Notes under the pieces: model-generated | What the model was told of the DNA's origin: nothing | What the model saw: only the letters and a program-made list of their open reading frames with translations | Database searches by the model: none | Translations under genes and position numbers: made by a program | Assembly (NCBI GenBank): GCA_026018925.1 | Contig: JAKSZU010000018.1 | Location: 4,124,920 to 4,188,919, forward strand | Direction of reading: 5' to 3' | From: Tupaia tana | Lineage: Eukaryota > Chordata > Mammalia > Scandentia > Tupaiidae | Length of the DNA: 64,000 nt | In this document: piece after piece, positions 1 to 11,071 of the stretch | Numbering within the stretch: position 1 is the stretch's first letter | Layout: each line of letters starts with the position of its first letter

Positions 1-309
1 CAGGCAGCGTTGGTGATGTCAGGAAAATACAATGACCAGGTTTGCAACCGTGAGTTGATTGTCTTGGAACTGTGAGGCCAACATTCCAGGAGGGGGCAGC
101 CGTGTGCCACGAGTGGCCCAGCCCACGGAGCCCGGTCAGGCTCAGAGTGCGCTCAGCCAGCGTTTGTTCTGGAAATAACCTCTTCATACCTGAAACTTCA
201 CGTGACTTAATATCAATAAGGGTCCTTTTTTAAAAAAAAAAAAAAGTTTTTTTCAGTTTTGCTGCAGGACATGTGAGCTGCCTGAGAGACAGAGGGAAAG
301 TAAGAGATC

Positions 310-342
<33 letters not shown>

Positions 343-963
343 TGGCCATGCTGCAGTCCGTTCTCCTCTCAGGATTTGAGGCATGCATGCACAAGTGCCT
401 GATAGGATTCTCAAACTGCTGGGTCCGGGACTTGAACCGCCCACTCGGCCATGAGGGATCTCACTGCCTTAACCACCACACTACTGGCCTGGTTCCTTCC
501 TTTTTGCTTATGCTTTCTGTGGTGCAGTTGAAGGACCGAGGCTGTGGGCTGAGCAGACAGGATTTTGAATCCTGGCTGGAGTCTCGGGCAAGATGCTTAG
601 AACCCAGGCCTCAGTTCCCCAGAATTAAAGCTGCTCCTGGCCAGAGCTAGGTGTTTCTGAAACAAATGTCACATTTCTTAGCAGCTGCCGTTCTGACGCC
701 CACGCCCCCAGCTTATTACCTGGCTCCCTGGGCAGCCCTGAGGCTTGCCCTGCTGGGGCCTGCCCTGCCCGCTGGTCTCTGACCTGCCCACCAGGGCCTG
801 CCCTGCCCGCTGGTCTCTGGGACGCAGCCCCCAGGTGTGATGGGCTCAGGGCACACCTGAGGACAGTCACCAGGTCTGTGCTTGTGCTACACTCACTTTT
901 CCTGGCCTTTGTGCCGGGGCAGACACGGTGACCCTGCTTGTCTCGCTCTCTGGTCACTTTCAG
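1..963 (+). other. MEAK7: MEAK7 intron sequence (upstream part)
   Basis: No coding exon is visible before the acceptor at 962-963. The stretch holds one reverse-oriented SINE (246-490) and otherwise GC-rich sequence with a short direct duplication of a CTGCCCTGCCCGCTGGTCTC-like phrase around 755-820. It is read as intron because the next exon starts in the middle of the TLDc domain. Confidence 0.7.
246..490 (-). mobile_element. tRNA-derived SINE, long form, with a 40-base G run
   Basis: Read on the minus strand, the element starts near 490 with a tRNA-like head whose box B equivalent appears on the + strand as GGGACTTGAACCGCC. It ends in the T/A-rich stretch near 240. The C/G palindrome found in the middle of other copies has become an uninterrupted run of about 40 G at 312-351. 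Confidence 0.8.
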
Positions 964-1082
964 GGGACAACAGATGCTTCCTGTTCTCCATCTCCCCCAG
1001 GATGGCCGTGTACACGCACACGGGCTACAACGACCACTACATGTACCTGAACCACGGCCAGCAGACGATCCCCAACGGCCTG
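964..1082 (+). CDS. MEAK7: MEAK7 third-last coding exon (TLDc domain, N-terminal part of the visible region)
   Basis: The exon is 119 nt. It is preceded by a polypyrimidine tract ending CTTTCAG and followed by GTGAGG. After two bases that finish a glycine codon it encodes 39 residues starting DNRCFLFSI and containing YTHTGYNDHYMYLNHGQQ, a phrase typical of the TLDc domain of MEAK7 (TLDC1). From family knowledge, MEAK7 is a lysosome-associated protein that binds mTOR and supports an alternative mTOR signalling route; the TLDc domain is its globular C-terminal half. The call rests on similarity to the human protein from memory and on the neighbouring ATP2C2 gene, which lies next to MEAK7 in human. 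Upstream exons, with the EF-hand-like N-terminal part, are outside the window. Confidence 0.93.
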
Positions 1083-2361
1083 GTGAGGACTCCGGGGAGC
1101 GGGCAGCGGGTCCCACAGTGGCAGCATCGATCCCAACACCTGCAGAGCAGTCAGGGCCGCGGCGCCGGGCCCAGTTCTGCCCCGGGCCTCCTTGTTAGAG
1201 CAGACAGCGAGGGCGGGGCTTCCTACAGGGTAGGACGAGGCCTGTGCCGGGCCTTCCGGTGGTCTGTGAGCAGGGGGTGAATTCGGCCCGTGTCTTGGGC
1301 TCTCAGAGGGTCGGTTTGTGGCCTGTGGGCCAAGACGGTGCCACTAGGCGTTGCCGCCCCGCGTTACAGCCGGACGCCCTCAGCCCCGTCGTTGGAAGGT
1401 GGGGTACTGGGAGACGGTGCACAGGCCTGCCTTCAGGGGTGTGGCTCCTGTCTGGCCCTTGCTTCAGAAGACGAGGAAGAGGGTGAAGTCCAGGAAGGGC
1501 GGAGGGCTGGGTGGGCGTGGGCAGCCCACACAGACGTCAGCTCGGCGAGAACAGGCCCAGCTCCCAGCCCTTCTCTGCTTTGTGTCCAGGGGCTCCTCTG
1601 GAAAGTCTCGCTCCTGCTTGCAGAGCCGGGCTGAGAAGGCTACCCAGCTGGGTGGCCAGAGGTCCAGATGGCCGTGCAGCTGCCGCAGGGCGTCAGGAGC
1701 TGCTGGGCCCCGAGGACACTGGCAGCAGCCTGGTGCATGCCAGAGCGAGCACTCCCACCTCACGCCCAGTGGTCCCGTAACCCCCGACGGCCACACTCTG
1801 TGCTGGGTCTCTTCCTGCCCCGGGTCAGAACTAGGGCCTACCACGTGCCCCGGGCCCACCAGGGGCCCGCCAGGGGCCAGGGAGGCAGCAGTGGCCGTCA
1901 CTTTGAGGCTGTGTTACAGGGAGGCGAGGTAGAAAAGTCGTTCTCTCCCCGAGCCAGGCCATGTGTGGGGAGAACAGGGTTGAACCCACCCCTTCCCTCC
2001 ACCCCGCCCCCGGTCTCCTTACAGCCGACGGTCTGAGTGCGTGAGTCCCTGCCCAGAAGTGGCTGGGAGGACGGGGCTGAGTGTCCGCGTCCGTGTGCCC
2101 TCGTTCAGTGGCCTGGGCTTTATGACTCTGCGGTCACTGTGCCTCCAGCCCGCCTCACCTGTGAGAAGGCCAGCGGGGGTGCCCGGAGACACCCTGGCTG
2201 TCCTATGACTTGCAGGGGAGGCTCGCGTCACAGCAGTCGGGGGTCTGCATGGTTAAGCAGGGCCCTGCGGGCGACTCATCCGTCGGCCTCGGGCTGGTGC
2301 CCACGCGTGGTGTCCGTGGGCCAAGGGGCTGATGCGGGTCCCGGTCTGCCTTTCTCCGCAG
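1083..2361 (+). other. MEAK7: MEAK7 intron
   Basis: GC-rich intron bounded by GTGAGG and TTTCTCCGCAG. No repeat element of the SINE families seen elsewhere is evident, and no further exon. Confidence 0.85.
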
Positions 2362-2541
2362 GGCATGGGCGGGCAGCACAATTACTTCGGGCTTTGGGTA
2401 GATGCCGACTTTGGGAAAGGACACAGCAGAGCCAAGCCCACGTGCACCACGTACAACAGCCCGCAGCTGTCCGCCAGGGAGCACTTCAACTTCCACAAGA
2501 TGGAGGTGTGGGCCGTGGGCACGGCCAAGGGGGTGCAGCCG
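2362..2541 (+). CDS. MEAK7: MEAK7 second-last coding exon (TLDc core)
   Basis: The exon is 180 nt, exactly 60 codons in phase 0, between acceptor CTCCGCAG and donor GTGAGT. It encodes GMGGQHNYFGLWVD followed by FGKGHSRAKPTCTTYNSP and KMEVWAVG. The pattern GGQHNYFGLW..DFGKG and the closing EVWAVG are the conserved end of TLDc domains, which form the final beta strands of the fold. The last seven residues (after VWAVG) differ from the human protein as I recall it, but the length is the same. Confidence 0.95.
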
Positions 2542-3080
2542 GTGAGTGGGCGCGTGCGCTGGGCACTGTGACCATGGGGACCGTCCCTCATGCCCTTGGG
2601 TCCCCCCCCCACTCCTCCACTGGAGAGGGTTGAGGCCACTTGCTGGGGGGCTGTTGCTCTGGACAGAGGCCGAGGGTGGAGTGGACGGCCCTGGGAAACG
2701 GACCTGCCCGAGGTGAGAACCTGGGTGGGCTGGGACCGGCACGACTTAGGTCACCATGACTGGTGTCACCCACGCCTTGGGTTGCGCCCTGTAGACTGAC
2801 CACAAACACACCCTGGGATCCTGATGCTGAAGGTCACTCGGGGGGCCCCTCTGCCAGATGCACAGGGCCTGGGTTCCCTCTGGCCCCCAGTTCTGTGAGC
2901 GTTTGGTTCCGGAGAACAGGGCTCAGAGAGGGCCTGGAGCCCACCTTTCCTGTGGCTTCAGCAGAGGGTCGACCCGTGCCCCAAAGCTGGAACAGCAGCA
3001 GGAAGTGACCGCAGCTCCTGGGCCGCGACTTGTCTCTCCCTGCAAGTCCCTGAACACGCCCCTTCCCGTCTTCTCCCAAG
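2542..3080 (+). other. MEAK7: MEAK7 last intron
   Basis: Intron of 539 bases from GTGAGT to the acceptor CTTCTCCCAAG. No repeats or exons are recognised inside. Confidence 0.85.
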
Positions 3081-3191
3081 GGCGAGAGCAAGAAGAGCAT
3101 CCTCGACACGGACCCCGAGGCCCGGGCCATGCTGGAGATCAGTGGGCGGCCGTGCCTCAGCAGCGGGTTCCGGGACGCCCCCGAGGACTAG
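3081..3191 (+). CDS. MEAK7: MEAK7 terminal coding exon with stop codon
   Basis: The coding part is 111 nt: 36 codons plus TAG at 3189-3191. It continues phase 0 from the previous exon. It reads GESKKSILDTDPEARAMLEI and then a short divergent tail ending RDAPED. The KSILD.DPEA..LLEI pattern is the C-terminal tail that follows the TLDc domain in MEAK7. The acidic last residues match the style of the human end (PDDE) without being identical. Confidence 0.94.
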   Translation, partial: GESKKSILDTDPEARAMLEISGRPCLSSGFRDAPED

Positions 3192-4451
3192 TGGGGAGCA
3201 GCCCGGGCAGCGGCCTCCCTGGAGCCAGTGCCTGGAGCTTCCTGGGGAGTGGTGCAGGCTCTCCGTGCCAGGTCCCTGGTCCCCCCCACTGGTCCACGAG
3301 ACACAGAGCTGCCTGCTGTGTGCAGGGCGTCCTGCAGGCGCTCGGCCGGAACTCAGCGGTGCCAAGAAAGCCTCCGTTGCCAGACAGCCTGTGTCAGGTC
3401 AGCACTTCGCTCTCTGTGTGCCAGGGGAACCCTAGGTGCTGAGACCTCTGCCGGTCGCCCATGCTGGCAGGGTGAGCTTCTGCCACGGAAGGGGGGCTCC
3501 CACCTGCGGGGGTCCCCGGGCTCCTGCCCAGGCCAGCCCAGCGGTCAGCAGCCCTCAGTGGCCCGGCTCAGTTGGTAGAGAACACAGGCGTTTGGATGGA
3601 TCTCGATGCCTTTCAACGACAGCTTCCAGGGGCGCGGGGTTTCTGTGTCTCCGTGTGTATCGGCACGAACCTGGGCCGTCGGAGGAAACGGCGGAAGACT
3701 GGAAGCTGACGTGGCTCACGGCGGTGTGGGCCCTCAGCGGGGCCTGCACGTAAGGCTCTCAGCTGTCTGAGTGAGTCTGGGCTGTGAGCGGACGGGAGGG
3801 TCAGGAGGTCTGTCTTTGGACAAGCAAAGCTGTTCGTTCGTAACATGACTGGGGCCCTCCCAGTCTGGGCGCGTGGCTGGCACTGCCTGGGCTCTGGACC
3901 TCGGGCACCAATGCCTGGGTCCCAGCCATCAGCATCAGTCCTTGCCCAGGTCTGCTCCCTGAGGGAAGGATGGCACTGACAGCAGCTCCCCTTGAACAGA
4001 CCGCAGCGCTCCCGACATGCTGAAGGTTACCTCAGCGGGTTAGCGTCGGCCAGAGCTGCTGTCTGCCAGACGTGCTGCCCACAGGCAGGAGAGCTGTACG
4101 CCCACAGGGCCCAGCCGACCCCTCCGGCAACTGCCTACCTGGAGGCTCTCTGAGCTGGGCTGAGACGGCACCTCTTCCCGTTGTCTCTTGCTATTAATCT
4201 TCGACCTTTTGCAGAGCTGATGAAAATGCAACCTCTTACCACATCGATCGCCTTGAGGATAAGCCATAGTGACCGAGCCGTTTGCATTTGCAGGGTCTGC
4301 CTTTTCTCAGGAGGGCCGGCACCCTTCCACTTAGCAATAGCCCTGACTAAGGCAGAAGGCTCACACACGGGTCTGCAGGGAGCACGGCCCGGCGCAGGGC
4401 AGGGCACAGACAGGACTCAGGCCATCCATTTGCCTTAGAGAAAAGTAGGCA

Positions 4452-4704
4452 GGGACCAGCAGTTGGCATAATGGCTATGTCGCTGGACTCTCACGTAGTT
4501 GACCGCAGTTCGAGTCTGGGAGCTGTGGCTTAAACTTATGCTGGGTGCGTGTGCGTGCGTGCCCAAGATCCCGAGAGGAGAGTGGAGGAGAAGGGATTGC
4601 AGCGTGGCCATCCCCCCGGGGGGGTAATTTCTCACTTTCTGTCTCTCTGATTTTCTGGCGAGTGCACGCGCCCTATAGCAAAAACCTCTCCAAAAAAAGA
4701 AAAG
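4452..4704 (+). mobile_element. tRNA-derived SINE, long form
   Basis: The head is GGGACCAGCAGTTGGCATAA with an A-box-like TGGCATAATGG and a B-box-like GTTCGAGTC. The body follows, with CCAAGATCCCGAGAGGAGA, the C/G palindrome near 4610, a CT-rich block, and the tail CCCTATAGCAAAAACCTCTCC plus A-rich end. It serves as a reference copy of the long form. Confidence 0.9.
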
Positions 4705-4856
4705 TGGGCGTCTGTTACCCTCTCGGGGTGTGATGCTATCTTTCCCGCTGAGGGGCTGGCAGGCAGAAGACGAGGGCACTTCAGAAGGTTCTTGGACAAA
4801 CAGCAGCAAAGTGTTCCTTCTGGTGCAAAAAATTTTGAAATCCACACTTAGTTTTT

Positions 4857-5136
4857 CCTTTTTTTTTTTAGTTTGATATGGGGCATGTGGGCTTACCAGA
4901 GAGAGATAGAGAGATAGAGATGAGAGGTGAGAAATGAGAGAGGGAGGGGAAAAGTGAGAAATTGTCCTCCAGGGGTTTAGCCATGTCACAGTCCCTTCTC
5001 TTCCATTCTGTCTGCATTTTGGTCACACACGCACACGTTCTTGGCATGTTTTTCAAGCTGCTGGATGCAGGACTTGAACCTCACAGTTAGTCATGTGAGA
5101 TCTGATGCCTTAATCACCACACCACCTGCTGGTCCC
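4857..5136 (-). mobile_element. tRNA-derived SINE, long form, older copy
   Basis: Reverse orientation: a T-run at the left end, a CT/GA block, and the head ending ACCTGCTGGTCCC on the + strand. It is more diverged than the copies on either side. Confidence 0.85.
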
Positions 5137-5217
5137 AGTGTTGATAATGTTTATATTTCCTAGGAAATGGTTGATTTTATCTGTCTTCAAATTAATTTAC
5201 ATAAGATTGACCGAAGT

Positions 5218-5480
5218 GGGAAACAGCAGTTAGCGTAATGGCTATGTCGCTGGACTCCCACATAGTCGACCGCGGTTCACGTCCCGGACCCAGTGGCTTA
5301 AACTCACGCCGGGTGCATGTGCGTGCGTGCCCAAGATCCCGAGAGGAGAATGGAGGAGAAGGGATTGCGGCGTGACCATCCCCCCTGGGGGGGTGATTTC
5401 TCGCTTTCTGTCTCTATGTCTCTGTCTGTCTGTCTGGCGAGTGCACGCACCCTATAGGGAAAAGCTCTCAAAAAAAAAAA
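5218..5480 (+). mobile_element. tRNA-derived SINE, long form, with exact target-site duplication
   Basis: The element is flanked by a perfect 15-bp direct repeat, AAGATTGACCGAAGT, at 5203-5217 and 5481-5495. It ends in a pure A run. The intact duplication marks a recent insertion and fixes both ends of the long form (about 263 bp). Confidence 0.93.
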
Positions 5481-5496
5481 AAGATTGACCGAAGTA

Positions 5497-6250
5497 TTTG
5501 AATTTTTTCACAGTTGTTTTTTCCCCCTTCCTGTCTTGTGTTTCCATTTTTCCTAGATTGGGTTCTAATTTTGTTCTAAAATTTTGCTTTAATATTGTTT
5601 CCTTCTACTTAATTTCTTTTTAAAATTTTGGAGTTGGTTGTTAAATTAAGTAAAACAGAATGAGAGTCAATAAATACATGAAACTGTTTTCCTTGAGCTC
5701 TGAGTTATTTTGCAGTACTGTGTGGGTTCTGATAGGTACGTATTCATGGGCAGCATCTAGATTTTCTGCCATTTTTATTTTGATTCCTTCTTTAACATTT
5801 TGATATGCGAGAGAATTTTCCTAATTCTCTTCATTCGTTTTTGATTCTACAGTGATTAGAGAAGTTTTCTATAATATAGTTACGTCTTGGAGTCAGTGGC
5901 AGTGGCTTACACGTAAGCACTGAGCGTCTTTGTGGGATGTGGTGTTTTTGAAACTGTGTAAACAGTGTATAATAACCAAGTGAAGGGTAGAAATCAAGTC
6001 GATGTGCCCGTCATGCGGTGCACGTTCGATGTCCGTCCTCCTGGTGTGGGTATTGACTTCCTGGTGGCGCGTCACTCGTGTTCGTGTTCCGTAACCTCCT
6101 CCACGTGCTGGCTTCCGTGCGTGGATGGTGCGTCGTTTACTTGCGTACGGTGGCCTGTCAGCCATTGTCCCGGGCACCCTCAGGCACCTGCTGCAGTTTG
6201 ATTTGCGTCCTTTCGTGCATTTAGAATTTTCTGTGTCTACCTGAAGAAGA
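5497..6250 (-). mobile_element. Possible degraded LINE-1 sequence
   Basis: An AT-rich island in an otherwise GC-rich region. Its phrases (ACAGTGATTAGAGAAG, TGATTCCTTCTTTAACATTT) resemble the antisense strand of LINE-1 ORF2. The similarity is weak and comes from memory only. Confidence 0.4.
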
Positions 6251-7194
6251 AAGCTGAAACAAAGTAAGTAAAGCAAAGGACACTCTTTGGGCCAGGGTCA
6301 GGACAGTCAGCCGGCCCCACAGGACCCCGCTTGCCCTGAATACGGTGTGCCGAGGCCCCAGGTTCCTGGGCGATGGCCGTTAAAGGCACAGCTCACGACT
6401 GGGAACACAAGCCCCGTACAGCTGTGCCGGGCTCCACGCTGTGATCGGGGCGCAGGGGGCCTCATGGTCACCTGGAGTCATTTCGCTGAATCTTAAGCCA
6501 AGTGTGCAAACAGCTGGTCTGGAAGGAAAGGGGGATGCCCCGGGCAGGGCCGCTGTCGGTCACGTAGCCCGGAGAGTCCAGGCGAGCTGGAGCTAGGCTG
6601 GGCCAGGGTCCTAGGAAAGCCACAGATTCGAGAAGTTTCCTTTCCTTCCAGTGGTGACTCAGGTGGACTGAATCCTCTTTGCCAGAAAACCTGGCCTGTT
6701 TTGGAATCCTTCAGCTTCCTTAAAGTTTCAGTAGATGGTGTGACATTTTTAGCACGAGCGACTCCATCTCTGTCTGATCTGCTGGGCCGGCGTAGGAGCC
6801 TAGTCCCAAGCCAGTGGGCTCCTGGCATTTGTATTTAACGTCTGCAGGTGTTCTCCGGATTTCTCGTTGAACTTGGATTCTGCGTGGATGACTGCCTTGA
6901 CAGGGCCCTTCTTCGTCTCGCCCAGTGCTTTTGGCCTTGGTCTGTCCCGGCCGGCGTTAATGGCACCGCCCTGTCACCTGTGCTCTCTGCTCACGGACAC
7001 CCGCTCTTTCCTCTGCTTGGTGGAGAGCTTGCCTTTTCTCCATTGAATTGTTCTGGATTTTTGTCAAAAACCAATTGGCTCGTGGAGGGGCTGTTTCTGG
7101 ACTCTTCCTTCCGTCCCATTGGCCCGTGTGTCTGTCGCTGTCCTTGTAATGCAGGGTTACCGTGGTTATAGAGTAAGTCCTAAACGCAGCAGTG

Positions 7195-7462
7195 TTTTTA
7201 TTTTTTTTTTCTTTTTCTACTTCTTCGTTTTTCTTTTTTGGCCAGAAGGTGCTCACACCTACTAGAAACAGAGAGGAGGACGGAGAAAGCGCCCTCCAGT
7301 GGAGTGGGGTCAGGCCGCATTCCCTCCGCCCTGCTGGGATTTGGGGTGTGCATTCACATGTGCCTGGTGAGTCTTTCCAGCATCTGGGGCAAGGATTTGA
7401 ACTGCAGTCGGCCATGTGGGATCCGGCCCCCTTAGTGGCTAAGCCAAGGGGCCGGCCTGTTG
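7195..7462 (-). mobile_element. Old, diverged SINE copy
   Basis: A T-run at the left, a GA block, and a head at the right with TTTGAACTGCAGTCGGCCAT and GGGGCCGGCC. It shares layout with the long form but is strongly diverged. Confidence 0.65.
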
Positions 7463-7739
7463 GCATTTTCTATGAGGACAGCTGCGTCAGTGTGGGGTCC
7501 GTGTTATTGCCTTTCCGGTCTCTTTTCCGATGCCGTTTTGTTTCTTCTTTTCTTGCCATCACACTGACCAGTATGCCCAGTCCTTCATGGGACAGGAGCC
7601 GTGAGCCAGTCTCGCCTTATTCTTCTACTTATGGGGGAAAGCAGCGTTTCATCAAATGCAGTAGCTGTAGGGTTTTTTAAAATGTTCTTTATCAGGTTGA
7701 GGGAGTTTTCTTCTATTCCTGGTTTGGTGAGAGTTTTTA

Positions 7740-7919
7740 TTTATTTATTTTTAAAAGAATTATTAATTTAATTTATTTATTCATTTATTTTAATTTGACC
7801 AGAGAGAGAGACAGAGAGAGGGAAAGCGAGAAAGCAAGCCACCAGGTCCAGGACTCGAACCATGGTCGGCCATGTGGGAGTGTCCAGCGCCTTAACCACC
7901 ATGCCACCTGCTGGTCCCG
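7740..7919 (-). mobile_element. tRNA-derived SINE, short form
   Basis: The left end has the TTTATT-rich tail followed by TTTGACCAGAGAGAGAGAC. The right end has the tRNA-like head (AGGACTCGAACCATGGTC, ACCTGCTGGTCCC). The short form lacks the GAGAGGAGAATGGAGGAG body and the palindrome. Confidence 0.88.
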
Positions 7920-8280
7920 TTTTTTTTTTTTTTTGTTGTTAATACCATAAATGGAGGTTGAATTTTATTAACTGCTTTTTTTGCATCAGTTGATACAACC
8001 ACATGCTGTTCATTTTTTAGATGATTAACACGGTGAGTTATACTGGTTTTTGAATACTGAACAGCCTTTCTTGGATGAACTCTCTCTGGTCGTAGTGTTT
8101 TGTACTCTATGTGACTAGCTATAATTTACTAACAGGTTGAGGGGTGTGTGTGCGTGGTCTTGAGGAATTTTGGTCTGTAGTACTGTTTTTGTTTACTTTT
8201 TGTATCAGGGTAATTCTGGCCTCATGGAGTGAGTTGAAAGTGTTCTCTCCCCTTTAAAAAAATTTTTTTAAACATGATTT

Positions 8281-8447
8281 TTAAAAAGATTTTTATTTAT
8301 TCATTCATATATTTTAATTTGACTAGAGACACGCACAGAGAAAGAGAGGGAAAGTGACAAAACAAGCCGCCAGGTCCAGGACTTGAACCATGGTCGACCA
8401 TGTGGGAGTGTCCAGCGCCTTAACCACCACGCCACCTGCTGGTCCCC
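8281..8447 (-). mobile_element. tRNA-derived SINE, short form
   Basis: Same layout as the copy at 7740: TTTAATTTGACTAGAGACAC, then AGGACTTGAACCATGGTCGA and ACCTGCTGGTCCC. Confidence 0.88.
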
Positions 8448-8567
8448 CCAGCTCCTCTTATTTTCTAGAAGAGGCTTGTAAACTTGTGATTTCCTGTAAT
8501 GCTTAGGAAACTCACCAGTGAAGCTATCTAACTTCGGAGAATTTCCCTTTTGGGAAGCGTTGTTTTT

Positions 8568-8603
8568 TAGAATTATTTTAATTTTATTTATTTTAATTTG
8601 ACC

Positions 8604-8637
<34 letters not shown>

Positions 8638-8734
8638 GGAACGTGAGAAAGCAAGCCACCAGTTCCGAGACTTGAACCATGGTCAGTCATGTGGGAGTGT
8701 CCAGCACCTTAAACACCACGCCACCTGCTGGCCC
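8568..8734 (-). mobile_element. tRNA-derived SINE, short form
   Basis: Same layout, with an expanded GA dinucleotide run at about 8606-8637 in the GA block. Confidence 0.88.
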
Positions 8735-8890
8735 TTTGGAAAGGGTTTCATTGTAGCTTCAGTGTCTTGTTACAAGACTATTTAGATGATCTATTTTATC
8801 GCCAGTGAGTTTTGGTAGTTTGCAGAGTTCAAGGAATTGGTTTGTTTCACTTACCTTGTTGAATTTAGGTATATAAAATTCTTTATAGTA

Positions 8891-8987
8891 GGGGACCAGC
8901 AGATGATGTAATGGTTATGTCACTGGACTCACATGTAGTCAACCACGGTTCAAGTCCTGGACCTGGCAGCTTAAAGCTCATGCCGGA

Positions 8988-9029
<42 letters not shown>

Positions 9030-9174
9030 TGCCCTGTGTGCGTGCCCAAGATCCCAAGAGGAGAATGGAGGAGAAGGGACTGCAGCATGGCCATACGCCC
9101 TAGGGGTGATTTCTGTCTATCTGTCTCTCTGGTGAGTGCATGCGCCCTGTAGCAAAAATCTCTCTAAAAAAACC
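8891..9174 (+). mobile_element. tRNA-derived SINE, long form, with (GT)n expansion
   Basis: The head starts GGGGACCAGCAGATGATGTA. The GCGTGTGCGTGC segment just after the head has grown into a (GT)n run at about 8991-9025. The tail is TAGCAAAAATCTCTC plus A-rich end. Confidence 0.88.
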
Positions 9175-9620
9175 AAAATGATTCATAGTATTATGCGCTT
9201 ATTGCTGTTGGAGCCCTGGGGTCTCCTTGTTTCATTCCGGACACTGTAACTGGTCTCTGCTTTCCCCCCTCTGCTAACCCTCTAGCAAGACTGACAATTT
9301 CACGGATCTCTTCATAGAACTAACTTTTTATCGATTTTTCTCTATTTTTGGTTTCCAGTTTATTGATTCCTGCCCTCTATTTTTATTTTGGTGAATGCGT
9401 CTGTGCTGTTGATGGATGGTGCTCTATACATGCGATCCGGCTAATCTGCATAATGATGTTGTTTAAATCTTTGTGTCCTTGCTGAGAAGTGCTCCCTAAC
9501 GCGGTTCAGTTTATCCACTATCCGTTATCATCAGCATTTCGTGTCTCGCTTAGTAACATTTACCTAGCCCTGTTTTTTCTTCCAGAAGCCTTCTTGTTCT
9601 GTCATTTACACTTACGGTCT

Positions 9621-11040
9621 GCCCTGGATCGTCTGGGATGGTGTGAGTGAGGGCTAGGCCTGGCTTCTGTTACTAACGCTGGTACAGTCAGCCCTAGTTC
9701 CCTTTGATTGCTTCCTTCTCTCCCTCTCTCTCTCTCTTTTTTTTAACGAGACGCGTACTTGGGCCAGCTATGGCTGAAGGGACAGGGCGGCAGGAAGTGT
9801 CCCTGACTGGGGGGCGTCGTAGCAAGTGGTGCCGTACACGACCCAGCCTCAGCAGGCGGCAGCCCTGGGCAGATACCACCCAGTTCAAAAGGCTGCTTCT
9901 CCAGCCAGCCCCGATCTGCTGCTGACCGGACAGCACATCTGCACCTCCCCGCCAGCCCTGGGGTTGGGGGGACCGCCCCCAGGCTGAGAGTCCTACTCTG
10001 GAGAACCCTGAGCTCTGCCCAAAAGATAAGGGGGGTCACTACGCCTGAAAGATACAGGGGTCCACTCTGCCCTTCCCCATCCTGATCTGGCCCAGGCGAC
10101 ACCCGGGAAGCATGCCTACAGCTGGGCTGGGTGGGAGGGGTGCTCTGCTGTGTCCACATGGCTAGGCCACGGGCCCAGCTGCCTGGCCAGACGCAGTCCT
10201 GCTCCTGCTGTGGTAGTTTTTAGAGACCGACAGGTATGCTTCCTGCTGCGGTGGGCCTCGCCCAATCAGTTGGAGGCCTTAAGAGAAAAGACTCAAGATC
10301 ACTGAGGAGTTGGGTTTCCAGACGGCCTTGGAATGCAGGACCACAGCTCCATTCCTCCCCGGGCCCAGCCTGCAGCCTCCGCTAAAGACAGCACTTGGTG
10401 GCCCCCACGGCCACACAGGCCAGCCTCTCAGGTCTCTGCGTCCCTCCCGATCATGTGGGAGTGTCCAGCGCCTTAACCCTAAGGTTCTGTCTGTCGGGGG
10501 AGCTCCGACCGGTCACTGGGGCTAGAACCGGGGCCTCGTTTCCCGAAAGGTGGATTGCATTTCTGGTTCTCCGCGGAGTCTGTGCCTGGCGGCAGACTCA
10601 CAGGGGAGGACGGAGACCGCGGTGCCCTGCTGTCCTTAGGGTGAAGGCAGATAGGTTTAGAACGGCCTTGGGGCAGTGGGAGGAAGCTTCTCAGGCAGAC
10701 GGGAAGTATTCCCAGAGGGAAAGGCCACTTCCCATGCGTCGTCTCCCAGACCCAAGGCCCTCGTTTAGGCCGTCCGGGCTGTGACTGCCGCTCACCGCAT
10801 GCCTGGTCTTCACGCGGTGGTGGCTTCCCAAGGTGGCCTCTGGACTGGCCACCGTCATGGAAGACACTGGCCAAATCTGTCAGAATGCTGTTAGGCCCTG
10901 GCATGCTCGGTACAGCAGTGCCCACGGCCCTCCTGGCACGGCGAGGACACAGCGGAGGAGTGACCCCCAGCGCTCCCCTCTGAAGAGCATGTGGCCTGAC
11001 TCGTGGCCGCGCTGCCCGGAGCCGTGGCGCACACGCAGGG
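9621..11040. other. Intergenic sequence between the two 3' ends
   Basis: No gene recognised. Mostly GC-rich unique-looking sequence with a 30-base scrap of short-form SINE at about 10448-10477 (CATGTGGGAGTGTCCAGCGC). Confidence 0.6.
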
Positions 11041-11065
11041 ACCTTGCTTAGTAAAACCCTGGTGG

Positions 11066-11071
11066 TTTAAT
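11066..11071 (-). terminator. ATP2C2: Candidate ATP2C2 polyadenylation signal (ATTAAA)
   Basis: On the minus strand ATTAAA lies about 210 bases after the stop codon. It is followed within 40 bases by a GT-rich stretch (CCCTGCGTGTGCGCC), the expected layout of a cleavage site. ATTAAA is the second most common mammalian signal. No better AATAAA is seen closer to the stop. Confidence 0.55.

Larger units (their letters stand above)
3192..5674 (+). other. MEAK7: Probable MEAK7 3' untranslated region and downstream sequence
   Basis: The sequence follows the stop codon without an obvious strong polyadenylation signal nearby. The first clear AATAAA on this strand is at 5669-5674, with a GT-rich stretch (GTGTGGGTTCTG) about 45 bases later. 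That would make a long 3' UTR interrupted by three SINEs (4452-4704, 4857-5136, 5218-5480). The extent is uncertain and a weaker earlier signal may be used instead. Confidence 0.35.
6840..9620 (-). mobile_element. LINE-1 ORF2 remnant in reverse orientation, cut up by SINEs
   Basis: Several segments read like the complement of mammalian LINE-1 ORF2: TTTTTGTCAAAAACCAATTG near 7060, the CAGGTTGAGGGAGTTTTCTT stretch near 7690, TATCAGGGTAATTCTGGCCT near 8204, ACTCACCAGTGAAGCTATCT near 8510 and GTTCAAGGAATTGGTTTGTT near 8828. They occur in the order expected for one old element. SINEs at 7195-7462, 7740-7919, 8281-8447, 8568-8734 and 8891-9174 interrupt it. No open reading frame survives. Confidence 0.75.

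Noticed and set aside
3555..3600. tRNA-like phrase GGCCCGGCTCAGTTGGTAGAG downstream of MEAK7
   Set aside because: It resembles an A box, but no B box or cloverleaf follows at the right distance. It may be an old SINE scrap.
4452..4530. Genuine tRNA genes at the SINE heads
   Set aside because: The A- and B-box-like parts do not sit in a foldable cloverleaf, and the same head precedes the SINE body dozens of times.
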